Assembly: GCA_016764115.1 (NCBI GenBank)
Contig: JAESSM010000161.1
Coordinates: forward strand, 2,162-10,920
Origin: Bacteroidia bacterium
Lineage (GTDB): Bacteria > Bacteroidota > Bacteroidia > JAESSM01 > NORP286
Direction of reading: 5' to 3'
Length of the DNA: 8,759 nt
This document shows positions 1 through 7,756 of the stretch, one piece after another (positions within the stretch are counted from its first letter, which is position 1; the number at the start of each line of letters is the position of its first letter). The translations under genes and the position numbers were made by a program. The notes below the pieces were generated by a model. That model saw only the letters and a list, made by a program, of their open reading frames with translations, made no database searches and was not told the DNA's origin.

Positions 1-41
1 CTAAAAAAATATACTATTTCATAAATTAAAAATTAAAAATT

Positions 42-1058
42 ATGAAAACCTTTTTCAAATCATTACCATCACTATTATTGCTAGTTACTCTTGTTGGTAA
101 TAGCTTTAATTCAAATGCTCAGGATATAAGATTTAGCAAACCATTTTCAGTACCATTGAGTTTGAACCCTGCGATGATGGGAACTAATGCTGATCTTAAA
201 GCAACATTGAATTACAGAAATCAATGGATGACCATTGACGATGGTTATCAAACATACAATTTCACTTTTATGTACCCCATATTTGTGAATGACGGGAAGG
301 GAAAACTAGATATTGGTTTAAATGCAATAAATGATCGTGCTGGTGCATTTAATAGTATGGATATCAGTCTGGCTGTGGGTTATAGTTTGGCGTTAACAGA
401 AACACATCATCATTTAAGCGCTGCTTTATTGGGTGGTTTTGTTCAGAAGCAATTAGATGCTGCAAATCTTACATTTGATGATCAATATATAACCGGTTCA
501 TTTAATAGTGTTAATGCTACCAATGAAACTGTACTTAATGAAAAGGTAGGGTATCCGGATGTTGGATTTGGGTTATTATGGTTTTACAACCCTCCTAGAG
601 AAGATAGTAAGATCAATGCTTATTTCGGTGTTTCAGCATATCATTTAAACCAACCAAATGAGTCATTTACAGGATTGACTGGCAAATTACCCATTAGATA
701 TTCCTATCAAACAGGAATAAAAATCATTACTGAAGGTAAACTAGACTTTACACCTAATTTAAGGATCTCCTCACAAAGTGGAGCTGAAGAAATTGCTTCA
801 GGTTTATATTTAGATTATCATCTTAATGATGAAATGATACTAGAAATAGGTGGTTGGTACAGAAAAAGAGATGGTATCGCCTTTTTGGTAGGCTTTGATC
901 ATGATATGTTCTCTGTTGGATACAGTTATGACTTAGGTATGACAGAGTTAAATAATGCTGTTGGCGGTTTAATGACACATGAAGTTACTTTGGGTTTCAA
1001 AATGGATCAAGCTGCAAAAAAGGATATTAAATTTGTATCGCCTATACCATTATTTTAG
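42..1058 (+). CDS. PorP/SprF family type IX secretion system membrane protein
   Basis: This encodes a 338-residue outer-membrane protein of the PorP/SprF family. Family members support type IX secretion and gliding in Bacteroidota and are often paired with a large secreted adhesin-like partner. Residues 1-26 form a signal peptide (Lys near the N-terminus, Leu/Val core, ending SNAQ before Asp27). The mature N-terminus carries the family hallmarks: FSKPFSVPLSLNPAMMGT at about 31-48, then YRNQW at 58-62. The rest alternates short amphipathic strands as expected for a beta-barrel, and ends with FSVGYSYDLGMTEL and HEVTLGFKM, typical closing strands of the family. The length is normal. The ATG follows an A/T-only leader without Shine-Dalgarno, usual for this phylum. 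Only 41 bases precede it, so any upstream operon partner is unseen. The family is sure; which paralogue (PorP, SprF or other) cannot be decided. Confidence 0.93.
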   Translation: MKTFFKSLPSLLLLVTLVGNSFNSNAQDIRFSKPFSVPLSLNPAMMGTNADLKATLNYRNQWMTIDDGYQTYNFTFMYPIFVNDGKGKLDIGLNAINDRAGAFNSMDISLAVGYSLALTETHHHLSAALLGGFVQKQLDAANLTFDDQYITGSFNSVNATNETVLNEKVGYPDVGFGLLWFYNPPREDSKINAYFGVSAYHLNQPNESFTGLTGKLPIRYSYQTGIKIITEGKLDFTPNLRISSQSGAEEIASGLYLDYHLNDEMILEIGGWYRKRDGIAFLVGFDHDMFSVGYSYDLGMTELNNAVGGLMTHEVTLGFKMDQAAKKDIKFVSPIPLF

Positions 1059-1070
1059 TCTTATGTATTA

Positions 1071-1091
1071 GTGGTATTTTTTAAATACCAT
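1071..1091. terminator. AT-rich hairpin between convergent genes, possible terminator
   Basis: The arms TGGTATTT and AAATACCA pair over 8 bp around a TTT loop, 13 bases after the stop of the PorP/SprF gene; a G-T wobble can extend the stem by one pair. A short T run (1100-1104) follows on the plus strand. It sits in the 95-base gap between converging genes and could stop plus-strand transcripts. The stem is short and weak, so the call is tentative. Confidence 0.4.
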
Positions 1092-1153
1092 AGAGTATGT
1101 TTTTAATAAGCAACTTTTTTATTTAGTAAAAATTATTCTAGATTAATCACTTG

Positions 1154-3298
1154 TCAAATTCTTATTCCGATCATAATTACATCATCTAATTGTTTACATC
1201 CATCCATCCATTTTGTAAATTTTTGATCAAATATTTCATTCAGCTCCTCCATAGATTTATCTTGATGGGTTAGTATTATTTCTTTGACCTGATCATTTCT
1301 AAACCTTTTTCCATTTTGTCCCCCAATTTGGTCTATCAAACCATCAGAATAGAAATAAATGGAATCTCCGATTTCTAGATTTAGTTTATGACTTATAAAA
1401 TTAATTTCTTTACCTCTACTTGAATATTGCAATCCACCTACCGGAAATCTATCTCCTTTAATTTCACGAATTTCTCCATTATGCATCCAAATTAAAGGTC
1501 TGTGTGCGCCTGCAAACTCTACTTCCATTTTCTCTTTATTGATCTTGCAAATGGCAATATCCATACCATCCGTTGATTCAAGGTTTTCCTCTTGTTTCAA
1601 GGTATCTTTTATTCCATTATGAAGAAGATTAAGTATTTCAGCAGGGTCATGTACGTTTTTACCTCCTACAATATCATTTAATAAGAAATAACCAATCATA
1701 CTCATCATCGCTCCCGGAACCCCATGTCCGGTACAATCAACAGCTGCAGCAAAAAAGTTTTCATTGGTATTCATTGTCCAGGGGAAATCGCCACTTACTA
1801 CATCCTTAGCTTTATAAAAAATAAACGAGTCAGGAAAAATTTGTTTTAGATGAGATTGAGTAGGCATTATTGTTTCCTGAATTCTTTGGGCATAGTTTAT
1901 ACTCTCGGAAATACTTCGATTTTTTTTATCTAAGTCTTTGTTAGTAATTTCTAAAAGGTCATTTTTTGATTCTAATTCAATATTTGCATTACGCTTAAAT
2001 TTAAACTGCGAGTAAACCACATAAATTAACGATACTGCCAATCCTAAAATGAAGAATATCCCAAGGATTAATAATTTTTGTTTTTTTATTTGATCTTTTT
2101 GCTGTTGAGTTATTAGTGCCTGAAGAACATTATTCTTCGTAAGCATTTCAATTTCCTTCTCCTTTTTATCAGATTCGTATTTTGCCTGCATCTCATTCAT
2201 GCTCTTGGTACTTTGTTCATTAAAAAGGGAATCTTTCAGGCTTGTAAATCGTTCGTGAAAGTCAAAAGCTATTTCGAAATTGGTTTTGGCCCTATGTGCT
2301 TGTGCCAAATTCGTGTAACACGATAGAATTGCCTCTTTGAAATGTATCTCCCTTGCTTTTTCCAGGCAATTTGTAAAATAAGAAATGGCTTTGTCATATT
2401 TCCCTTGAGCAGCATATAATTCACCAATGTTGTTAAGACTCACAACTGCACCAGGGTGATCGTTTAATTCATTTTTTATTTTTAAGGCTCTGATGAAAAA
2501 ATCCAAAGCGGTTGAATAATTCTTTTGCTTAGAGTAAATATTACCAACATTATTCAACGTTCGAGACAATCCTAGTTGGTCGTTTAGTTTTTCTCTCATA
2601 CCCATTGACTTTTTCGCATAAATCAGTGCCTGGTCAAGATCTTCTTTGTATAAATAGGCAATTCCAATATTATCAATGCTACTTGCCATTCCAGCAGTGT
2701 CCTGCTGTTCTTCTTTTATGATGAGTGATTTTTTTTGATATTCTATTGCTTTATCATAGTTCTTTTGAATTATATAAATGATTCCGATATTATTTAATAC
2801 AATCCCTTGTCCGGTGGTATAGCCGGCTTCTTCGTATATCCTTAATGCAGATAAAAAATGCTCGAGGGCAATATTGTATTTCCCTTGATACTCAAGAAAA
2901 GTGCCAATGTTGTTTAGGTTTTTTCCTTGATTAATTTTTTCACCGAGTTTTTTTCTAATTTCATTAGCTTTCATGAAACTCTCGATCGCTTCATCATATT
3001 TTTTCAGTATATCCAGAATATTTCCTTTCCCTTCCAAACTACTTGCTATACCTCTTTTGTAGTTTATTTTTTCAGCTAATTCATAAGCCTCCTGGCAGTA
3101 AACCAAAGCATCTTCTTTTAAACTATCTTTTAATTCATATCCAAACCTGACTAAAATTTTTACTCTGTCAGTATCATTAAGAGCAGACGTTTTCAAGATT
3201 TTGCGAAGACTATCAATTCTATTATGAGTATTACTATATAAGGTTATAGGGCTACAGATAATAAGTAACAAGATTATATGTAAGAATTCCTTTCGCAT
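1154..3298 (-). CDS. TPR-repeat sensor with cytoplasmic SpoIIE/PP2C-type serine phosphatase domain
   Basis: This 714-residue protein is a one-piece membrane sensor-effector. Residues 1-22 are a signal peptide or signal anchor. Tetratricopeptide repeats fill about 80-355 with a regular 40-residue period, marked by LNNIG, IDNIG or LNNVG at about 128, 168, 208, 248 and 288. A charged coiled coil follows (about 365-408), then one transmembrane helix (about 409-430), a second coiled coil (435-475) with SESINYAQRIQ, and a SpoIIE phosphatase domain (about 490-714). Metal-site motifs are present: SGDF (Asp504), DCTGHGVPGA (Asp521), TDGMD (577-580), YSDG (Asp652) and LDD (705-706), so it is probably active. 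By family analogy it dephosphorylates a phosphoserine on an anti-anti-sigma (STAS) partner; no such partner gene is nearby. The repeats lie outside the inner membrane, so the input is probably periplasmic. The gene is monocistronic and no Shine-Dalgarno precedes the ATG. Domains are sure, the partner unknown. Confidence 0.92.
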   Translation of the reverse strand: MRKEFLHIILLLIICSPITLYSNTHNRIDSLRKILKTSALNDTDRVKILVRFGYELKDSLKEDALVYCQEAYELAEKINYKRGIASSLEGKGNILDILKKYDEAIESFMKANEIRKKLGEKINQGKNLNNIGTFLEYQGKYNIALEHFLSALRIYEEAGYTTGQGIVLNNIGIIYIIQKNYDKAIEYQKKSLIIKEEQQDTAGMASSIDNIGIAYLYKEDLDQALIYAKKSMGMREKLNDQLGLSRTLNNVGNIYSKQKNYSTALDFFIRALKIKNELNDHPGAVVSLNNIGELYAAQGKYDKAISYFTNCLEKAREIHFKEAILSCYTNLAQAHRAKTNFEIAFDFHERFTSLKDSLFNEQSTKSMNEMQAKYESDKKEKEIEMLTKNNVLQALITQQQKDQIKKQKLLILGIFFILGLAVSLIYVVYSQFKFKRNANIELESKNDLLEITNKDLDKKNRSISESINYAQRIQETIMPTQSHLKQIFPDSFIFYKAKDVVSGDFPWTMNTNENFFAAAVDCTGHGVPGAMMSMIGYFLLNDIVGGKNVHDPAEILNLLHNGIKDTLKQEENLESTDGMDIAICKINKEKMEVEFAGAHRPLIWMHNGEIREIKGDRFPVGGLQYSSRGKEINFISHKLNLEIGDSIYFYSDGLIDQIGGQNGKRFRNDQVKEIILTHQDKSMEELNEIFDQKFTKWMDGCKQLDDVIMIGIRI

Positions 3299-3541
3299 TT
3301 TATAGAATTAGTTATTAAATATCAGCAATTGCAAATTGAAAAGCAAAACTGGGGATTTGTATTAGTTATCTATTCTCATCACGAAGACCATATTTAAAAG
3401 TTTAGACATAATATTTTATATAAATTAACTGTTTAATATTATATGCTGATATATATTATTTAAAGTAATAATACAGAATAAAATATTTTATGGAATTCAG
3501 CAATTACTTGCATCTATATTAAAAAGAGATTTAGAATAACT
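3299..3541. other. AT-rich divergent intergenic region
   Basis: This 243-base gap separates the divergent phosphatase and RnfD-like genes and must hold both promoters. The part from about 3390 to 3490 is almost pure A/T. I found no full TAnnTTTG -7 element in either direction, so neither promoter can be placed. No ORF, RNA gene or convincing repeat is visible. Confidence 0.5.
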
Positions 3542-4375
3542 ATGGAACGCATTTTAACTTTGGCTAATAATAACATGTTTAATCCCCGTCTCATTCTGCA
3601 AAAAGACGGGCGACATCCTCAAATACTTTATTTAACAACATTTCTTATTTATGGTATCATTGCACTAGGTTGGGAGATTGAAATTACAAGATATATTATT
3701 ACAATAGTTACTTGCTTGATTTGTCAGGCCGTAGGGATACACTTCACCACAAAAAAATATAATGGATTAAAGAGTGCTCTTATTACAGCCTTGAGTTTGT
3801 GTTTAATGTTTAAAGCCAATTTGATCATTACTATCATATTGGCAGCAGTCTTATCTATTGGAAGCAAATACTTCATTCGAATCAATAATAAGCATATTTT
3901 CAATCCAAGCAATTTCGGAATCATTGCTACTATTTTATTAACAAATGATGCTTGGGTATCCCCGGGCCAATGGGGTAGTGATGCATTGCAATTATTTTAC
4001 TTAGGAATTGCAGGCTTCTTTGTCTTATTCAGAGTTGGAAGAATTAATACCAGCCTTTCATTTTTAGCAACATTTATTGGATTACAATTTACAAGACAAG
4101 TCATATACATGGGATGGCCAGTTGATCATTTCTTTCATTCCTTAACCAGCGGGACTCTTTTATTATTTACATTTTTTATGATAACGGATCCGGTAACAAC
4201 ACCAAATGCACCCAAAGCAAGAATTATCTGGGCTGGAACAATAGGTGTATTGGCATTCTTGCTTACAAATTGGTTCTACGTACATACAGCTCCTTTATGG
4301 GCCTTATTTATTATATCTCCTCTTACGGTTTTATTAAATAAAATATTTATTCACAAAAAATTTTCTTGGTCATGA
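3542..4375 (+). CDS. RnfD/NqrB-like integral membrane protein (stand-alone)
   Basis: This 277-residue, very hydrophobic protein has about eight predicted membrane segments and belongs to the NqrB/RnfD superfamily. In Rnf and Na+-NQR complexes these subunits carry a covalent FMN and help couple electron transfer to ion movement. Superfamily signatures are visible: FNPSNFG at 120-126, and SGTLLLFTFFMITDPVTTPN at 203-222, the counterpart of the flavin-site and TDPVT region. Thr205 lines up with the flavinylated Thr, but the local motif reads TSGT rather than the usual SGAT, so flavinylation is uncertain. No other Rnf or Nqr subunit is in the window. It therefore resembles stand-alone RnfD-like proteins, including the UnbU type known from enediyne clusters, more than a working Rnf complex. 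Its stop overlaps the next start in ATGA (4372-4375), implying co-transcription and translational coupling with the DUF2330 gene. Superfamily membership is strong; the role is unknown. Confidence 0.85.
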   Translation: MERILTLANNNMFNPRLILQKDGRHPQILYLTTFLIYGIIALGWEIEITRYIITIVTCLICQAVGIHFTTKKYNGLKSALITALSLCLMFKANLIITIILAAVLSIGSKYFIRINNKHIFNPSNFGIIATILLTNDAWVSPGQWGSDALQLFYLGIAGFFVLFRVGRINTSLSFLATFIGLQFTRQVIYMGWPVDHFFHSLTSGTLLLFTFFMITDPVTTPNAPKARIIWAGTIGVLAFLLTNWFYVHTAPLWALFIISPLTVLLNKIFIHKKFSWS

Positions 4376-5808
4376 AAACACAAAAATTATTAGGTATTGC
4401 AATTTTATTGATTCTATATATCAATAATGCGTCAGGATTCTGCGGGTTTTATGTTGCAAAGGCAGATGCAACACTTTTCAATGAAGCTTCACAAGTAATT
4501 GTTGTCAGAGATGGTAACCGAACTGTCATAACAATGTCAAGTGATTTTAAAGGTAATGTTAAAGATTTTGCAATGGTTGTACCGGTACCGGAAGTATTGA
4601 AAGAAGAAAATATCAGGGTCGCAGATAGAGTCATATTTGATAAGTTGGATGCCTACTCAGCACCAAGGTTAGTAGAGTATTACGATGAAAATCCATGTTA
4701 CAAGGACTATTATTATGCCATGGATGCCATTACTTCAGAAAGTATGGTGGAAGAATCAATGCCTACCCCAAGAAAAGCAAAATCATATGGTGTAACCATT
4801 GAAGCAAAGTACACGATAGGAGAATATGATATTCTAATATTATCAGCCACGGAATCGGATGGTTTGAAACGTTGGTTGGTTGATAATGGATATAAAATAC
4901 CAAAAAAAGCACATGAAGTATTAAATCCATATATTAAAAATGATATGAAGTTCTTTGTAGCAAAGGTTAATTTAAAAGAACATCAAAAAAGTGGCTTCAC
5001 AGAACTCAGGCCTTTGCAAATTGCATTTCAGTCGGATAAGTTTATGCTTCCTATCAGGCTAGGAATGGCCAACGCAAATGGTGATCAGGATTTGATAGTT
5101 TATCTGTTTTCTAAAGAAGGAAGGATTGAAACAGCAAACTATAGAACTGTAAATTTGCCAACAGATAAGAATATCCCCCTGTTTGTAAAAGATCAATTCG
5201 GAGATTTTTATAAAGACGTGTTCCAACGAACATGGAATAGAGAAGGACAAAATGTAGTAATACTGGAATATGCGTGGGATATTAGTTCCAGCAATTTTGT
5301 TAAATGCGATCCCTGTGTATCAACACCTCCCGCTTATACAGATTTAAGAGAAGCAGGGGTTTTCTGGGCGAAGGAAGTTACGCCACAATGGGGAGGAGCT
5401 GATTACACCGGTGATGTTCATTTTACACGTTTGCATGTTCGATACAACCGGCCAAATTTCCCCCAGGACCTTTTCTTTACAACAACCCCAAACAAACAAA
5501 GTTTCCAGGGCCGTTACATACTTACTCATCCAGCTACAGGTGAAATGGATTGTTCAGAAGCTCAAAATTACTTAAAGGGTGTGCTCAAGAGAAGAGAAGC
5601 TGAATTACATCAATTAGCTTCTTTAACAGGCTGGGATGTGAGCAAATATTCAGATTATGTAGATGAGTTTGCACGAAAAATAAAGAGTGAAAAAGGAGGG
5701 TGGATAGAAGAACAGTTTAAAACAAGAAAAACAATTTTTATGGATTCGGATTTACAAACAATCCTGGAAATGGTAATAATCCTTCAAATGGTCTTGGTAT
5801 TATATTAA
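4372..5808 (+). CDS. DUF2330 domain-containing exported protein, frameshifted before its membrane anchor
   Basis: The start is the ATG at 4372, which overlaps the upstream stop as ATGA; a TTG two codons earlier is less likely. Residues 1-22 are a signal peptide, and the mature protein begins FCGFYVAKADA, typical of DUF2330 proteins, whose function is not established. Other conserved-looking stretches are LFNEASQV at 35-42, FAMVVPVP at 66-73, the KCDPC pair (Cys312, Cys315) and FTRLHVRY at 351-358. Single cysteines at 24, 109 and 394 could form disulphides outside the cytoplasm. The frame as sequenced gives 478 residues and ends in an atypical run, LQTILEMVIILQMVLVLY. A -1 shift between 5721 and 5805 instead continues to 5918 (about 515 residues) and restores a transmembrane helix with a basic tail. 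The final 20 or so residues of the listed frame are therefore probably not native. Coupling suggests it works with the RnfD-like protein. Confidence 0.85.
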   Translation: MKTQKLLGIAILLILYINNASGFCGFYVAKADATLFNEASQVIVVRDGNRTVITMSSDFKGNVKDFAMVVPVPEVLKEENIRVADRVIFDKLDAYSAPRLVEYYDENPCYKDYYYAMDAITSESMVEESMPTPRKAKSYGVTIEAKYTIGEYDILILSATESDGLKRWLVDNGYKIPKKAHEVLNPYIKNDMKFFVAKVNLKEHQKSGFTELRPLQIAFQSDKFMLPIRLGMANANGDQDLIVYLFSKEGRIETANYRTVNLPTDKNIPLFVKDQFGDFYKDVFQRTWNREGQNVVILEYAWDISSSNFVKCDPCVSTPPAYTDLREAGVFWAKEVTPQWGGADYTGDVHFTRLHVRYNRPNFPQDLFFTTTPNKQSFQGRYILTHPATGEMDCSEAQNYLKGVLKRREAELHQLASLTGWDVSKYSDYVDEFARKIKSEKGGWIEEQFKTRKTIFMDSDLQTILEMVIILQMVLVLY

Positions 5809-5918
5809 CCCTATCGATTTTATTTTTCGTCATATTATATATAGGTACAATTCTGTTTGTAAGAAAACCAATAAACCGAAAGTACTTTAATATTAGAAAA
5901 TTGCCTTCGTTTAGTTGA
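5721..5918 (+). other. Out-of-frame C-terminal tail of the DUF2330 gene (transmembrane anchor)
   Basis: In the -1 frame relative to the DUF2330 gene, 65 codons stay open from just after a TAA at 5718-5720 to a TGA at 5916-5918. They encode a Gly/Asn-rich linker (NPGNGNNPSNGLG), one hydrophobic helix (IILTLSILFFVILYIGTILF) and a basic end (VRKPINRKYFNIRK). This is a textbook type I membrane anchor with a positive inner side, the expected ending for an exported protein. The in-frame alternative lacks such an order. Candidate shift points are the A run 5727-5731 and the T run 5735-5739, where one added base would rejoin the frames. It may be a sequencing error, a recent mutation or, less likely, recoding. 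Confidence 0.8.
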
Positions 5919-6001
5919 TGATTCGGGTTTTGTTGCATCCATTATAAAATGGCATCTCCAACATAATTTGTGTTACGTATTAAATACTGCTAACATAACT
6001 C

Positions 6002-6039
6002 AGTACAATTTTGGTGAAAATATCCACTAAAATTGTACT
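6002..6039. terminator. 15-bp inverted repeat between convergent genes, likely bidirectional terminator
   Basis: The arms 6002-6016 (AGTACAATTTTGGTG) and 6025-6039 pair over 15 positions, with a single G-T wobble, around an 8-base loop. The repeat lies in the gap where the DUF2330 gene and the helical-protein gene converge, 84 bases past the restored DUF2330 stop and 47 bases past the end of the minus-strand gene. It is the strongest hairpin in the window and could end transcripts from both sides. No long T tract follows on either strand, so a role in mRNA 3'-end protection or a remnant repeat remains possible. Confidence 0.55.
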
Positions 6040-6085
6040 TGTGATTATTCGATAGAAGCTTTCTCCAGAACCTTCTTTTATTTAC

Positions 6086-7639
6086 TTATGTGTATCTTAA
6101 TTTTTTTGATTTTGTGATTGTTAAAAATTTCTTATTCTCAATTTTGCTGTCTGCCCAACTGATAAAATCAAAATACCTTTCCACATTTCTCCAGTAACTA
6201 TCACTTTCTGAAAGTTCAACCAATTTAAATCTTAATGCTTTAAAAAGTTCCGTTTCCTCTCTTTTGGAGTAAGTGTTATGAAGCGTTTGCACAAAAAAGT
6301 TTAAGATCAGTTTCTCTAGTTTGAATAAGCGGTTTTTCTTATCGATAAACCTCTGTGCGGATCTGATTAAATGATCCATGATTTCTTCATTACCTAACTC
6401 AAATTGAATGATTAGATTTAATATTCTGGTATAGACAAGAATGTCATTTCTCCTTTCGTAAGATGAGTCTTTTAATATTTCATTTACCCAAAAGGAAGAT
6501 TCATTGAGGTTATTACAGACCAAGTTGGAATAGGCCAATGCGTAATTGAAATTTAATTTAGTTGAATGGGGAATCAATTGGCTAAATTTTTCCAATTCTA
6601 ATTTTTGCGTATCAATCCCCTGCAATGCTTTTTCGAATTCTCCTTTGCTAATGAAATAACTCATTTTGATCAGAATGGTCTTATAAAGTATCTGGGCCCT
6701 ATATTGTTTTGATATTTTTACTTGGTGGTCTTTTAACAGTTGTTCTACTCTTTCAGAAGTCTTTTGAAGTGTTATGATATCTTCCATTTCTGCACTTGCA
6801 ACCATCAGATTTTGAAGATTTGTAATATAGTTTTTTAGGTCTTCATTGATCTGGTGAGGGTATTTATTGAACAATTCCACAGCCAGTTTGGCAAAGCGCT
6901 GGGATTCTTTAAAATTCCCGATCATTGAATTGTAAATATGGTAGGCAGAATATTCAAGCATCATGGATCGGTAAGTACCACTGAGATGTTTATTTTGATG
7001 CTTTACACGATCTAATTCATATTTGATACCTTTCAGTTCTAATGCTTCCCGAGTGATACCTTCTCTTTTATGGTAATAATGGATGTCGTTGTTAGCCTTA
7101 TACCAGCTACTGTTTAATAATATATTGTTTAAGGCATCTGATTCATCTGAAAAGTTATTCGTTAGTATGGCTTCGGAGTTTTTTGGAAAGCTCTGCATGA
7201 TATACAATTTCCTTTCTAGAATCAAAATTTCGATTAAAAGCAAGTGGGATTCATATTTTTCCGAGAGGTGTTTCGCTTTTTTGACCAGTTTATAACATTG
7301 GTTGATCATCCCTTTGGAGAGTAGCAATTCAATGTTTCTTATCAGTATTTTAATTGTTGCATTGGATGATGAATTTGCATGAAATTCTCTTAGGCTTTTT
7401 AAAATTAAATTATATAAATAGTTTTTTGTCCGAGGCAAATGATTAATAAACTTCTCTTTTGCCAATGCTTTTCTGATCTTTTCTTCATCATACTCATTCA
7501 AATTGTCTATCGCATCAAATAATCTGATGTAATTATTTTTTACACCCTTCACATGCAAAGAAGAATACTTTTTGAAATATCCTTTTTCTGATTTTGATAG
7601 AGAATTAATTAATTGAAACAAATGATCTTGGTTATTCAT
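6086..7639 (-). CDS. Alpha-helical (TPR-like) cytoplasmic protein of unknown function
   Basis: This 517-residue protein has no signal peptide and no membrane segment, so it is probably cytoplasmic. It is rich in Lys, Glu, Leu and Asn and reads as almost continuous amphipathic helices, suggesting a TPR-like solenoid, although no single repeat matches the TPR consensus well. The N-terminus carries LFQLINSLSKSEKGYFKKY (7-25) and then LPRTKNYLYNLILKSLREF (68-86). I recognise this pattern from uncharacterised Bacteroidota proteins but cannot name a family. The C-terminus is basic (TKSKKLRYT). The ATG at 7637-7639 has an A/T-rich leader with no Shine-Dalgarno. It is monocistronic and divergent from the beta-helix gene, with a TACATTTG element about 90 bases upstream. 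No catalytic motif is visible; a scaffold or protein-binding role would be a guess. Confidence 0.8.
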   Translation of the reverse strand: MNNQDHLFQLINSLSKSEKGYFKKYSSLHVKGVKNNYIRLFDAIDNLNEYDEEKIRKALAKEKFINHLPRTKNYLYNLILKSLREFHANSSSNATIKILIRNIELLLSKGMINQCYKLVKKAKHLSEKYESHLLLIEILILERKLYIMQSFPKNSEAILTNNFSDESDALNNILLNSSWYKANNDIHYYHKREGITREALELKGIKYELDRVKHQNKHLSGTYRSMMLEYSAYHIYNSMIGNFKESQRFAKLAVELFNKYPHQINEDLKNYITNLQNLMVASAEMEDIITLQKTSERVEQLLKDHQVKISKQYRAQILYKTILIKMSYFISKGEFEKALQGIDTQKLELEKFSQLIPHSTKLNFNYALAYSNLVCNNLNESSFWVNEILKDSSYERRNDILVYTRILNLIIQFELGNEEIMDHLIRSAQRFIDKKNRLFKLEKLILNFFVQTLHNTYSKREETELFKALRFKLVELSESDSYWRNVERYFDFISWADSKIENKKFLTITKSKKLRYT

Positions 7640-7729
7640 CGAAATGTAATAATATACATTATTTATATTGTTAAATAGTATTAATTTATAGTAGAGTATA
7701 ACAAAATAATGATGTTTTTTTAATTAATC

Positions 7730-7737
7730 CAAATGTA
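7730..7737 (-). promoter_or_regulatory. Putative -7 element for the helical-protein gene
   Basis: On the minus strand this reads TACATTTG, an exact match to the Bacteroidota -7 consensus TAnnTTTG. It lies 90 bases upstream of the ATG at 7639, which would leave a leader of roughly 80 bases. No good -33 TTTG is found 19-21 bases further upstream, so the support comes from the -7 match alone. Confidence 0.45.
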
Positions 7738-7756
7738 ATAGTATTCAAAAAATAGT

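Noticed and set aside
3408..3442. Inverted repeat ATAATATT / AATATTAT in the divergent gap
   Set aside because: Composed only of A and T within an almost pure A/T stretch, with a 19-base spacer; expected by chance.
4366..4371. TTG start two codons before the ATG of the DUF2330 gene
   Set aside because: The ATG at 4372 gives a standard signal peptide (MKTQKLL) and the common ATGA overlap; nothing favours the TTG.
5724..5739. Programmed -1 frameshift site in the DUF2330 gene
   Set aside because: The in-register heptamer A AAA ACA would leave a mismatched A-site after slipping, and I see no clear stimulatory stem just downstream; kept only as a minor alternative to error or mutation.
5972..5994. 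Small hairpin GTAT-TAA-ATAC flanked by GTTA / TAAC
   Set aside because: A 4-bp stem with an asymmetric bulge in AT-rich DNA; far weaker than the neighbouring 15-bp hairpin.
7083..7295. 70-codon plus-strand frame inside the 517-residue helical-protein gene
   Set aside because: Antisense shadow of a long, convincing coding frame; no independent signal.
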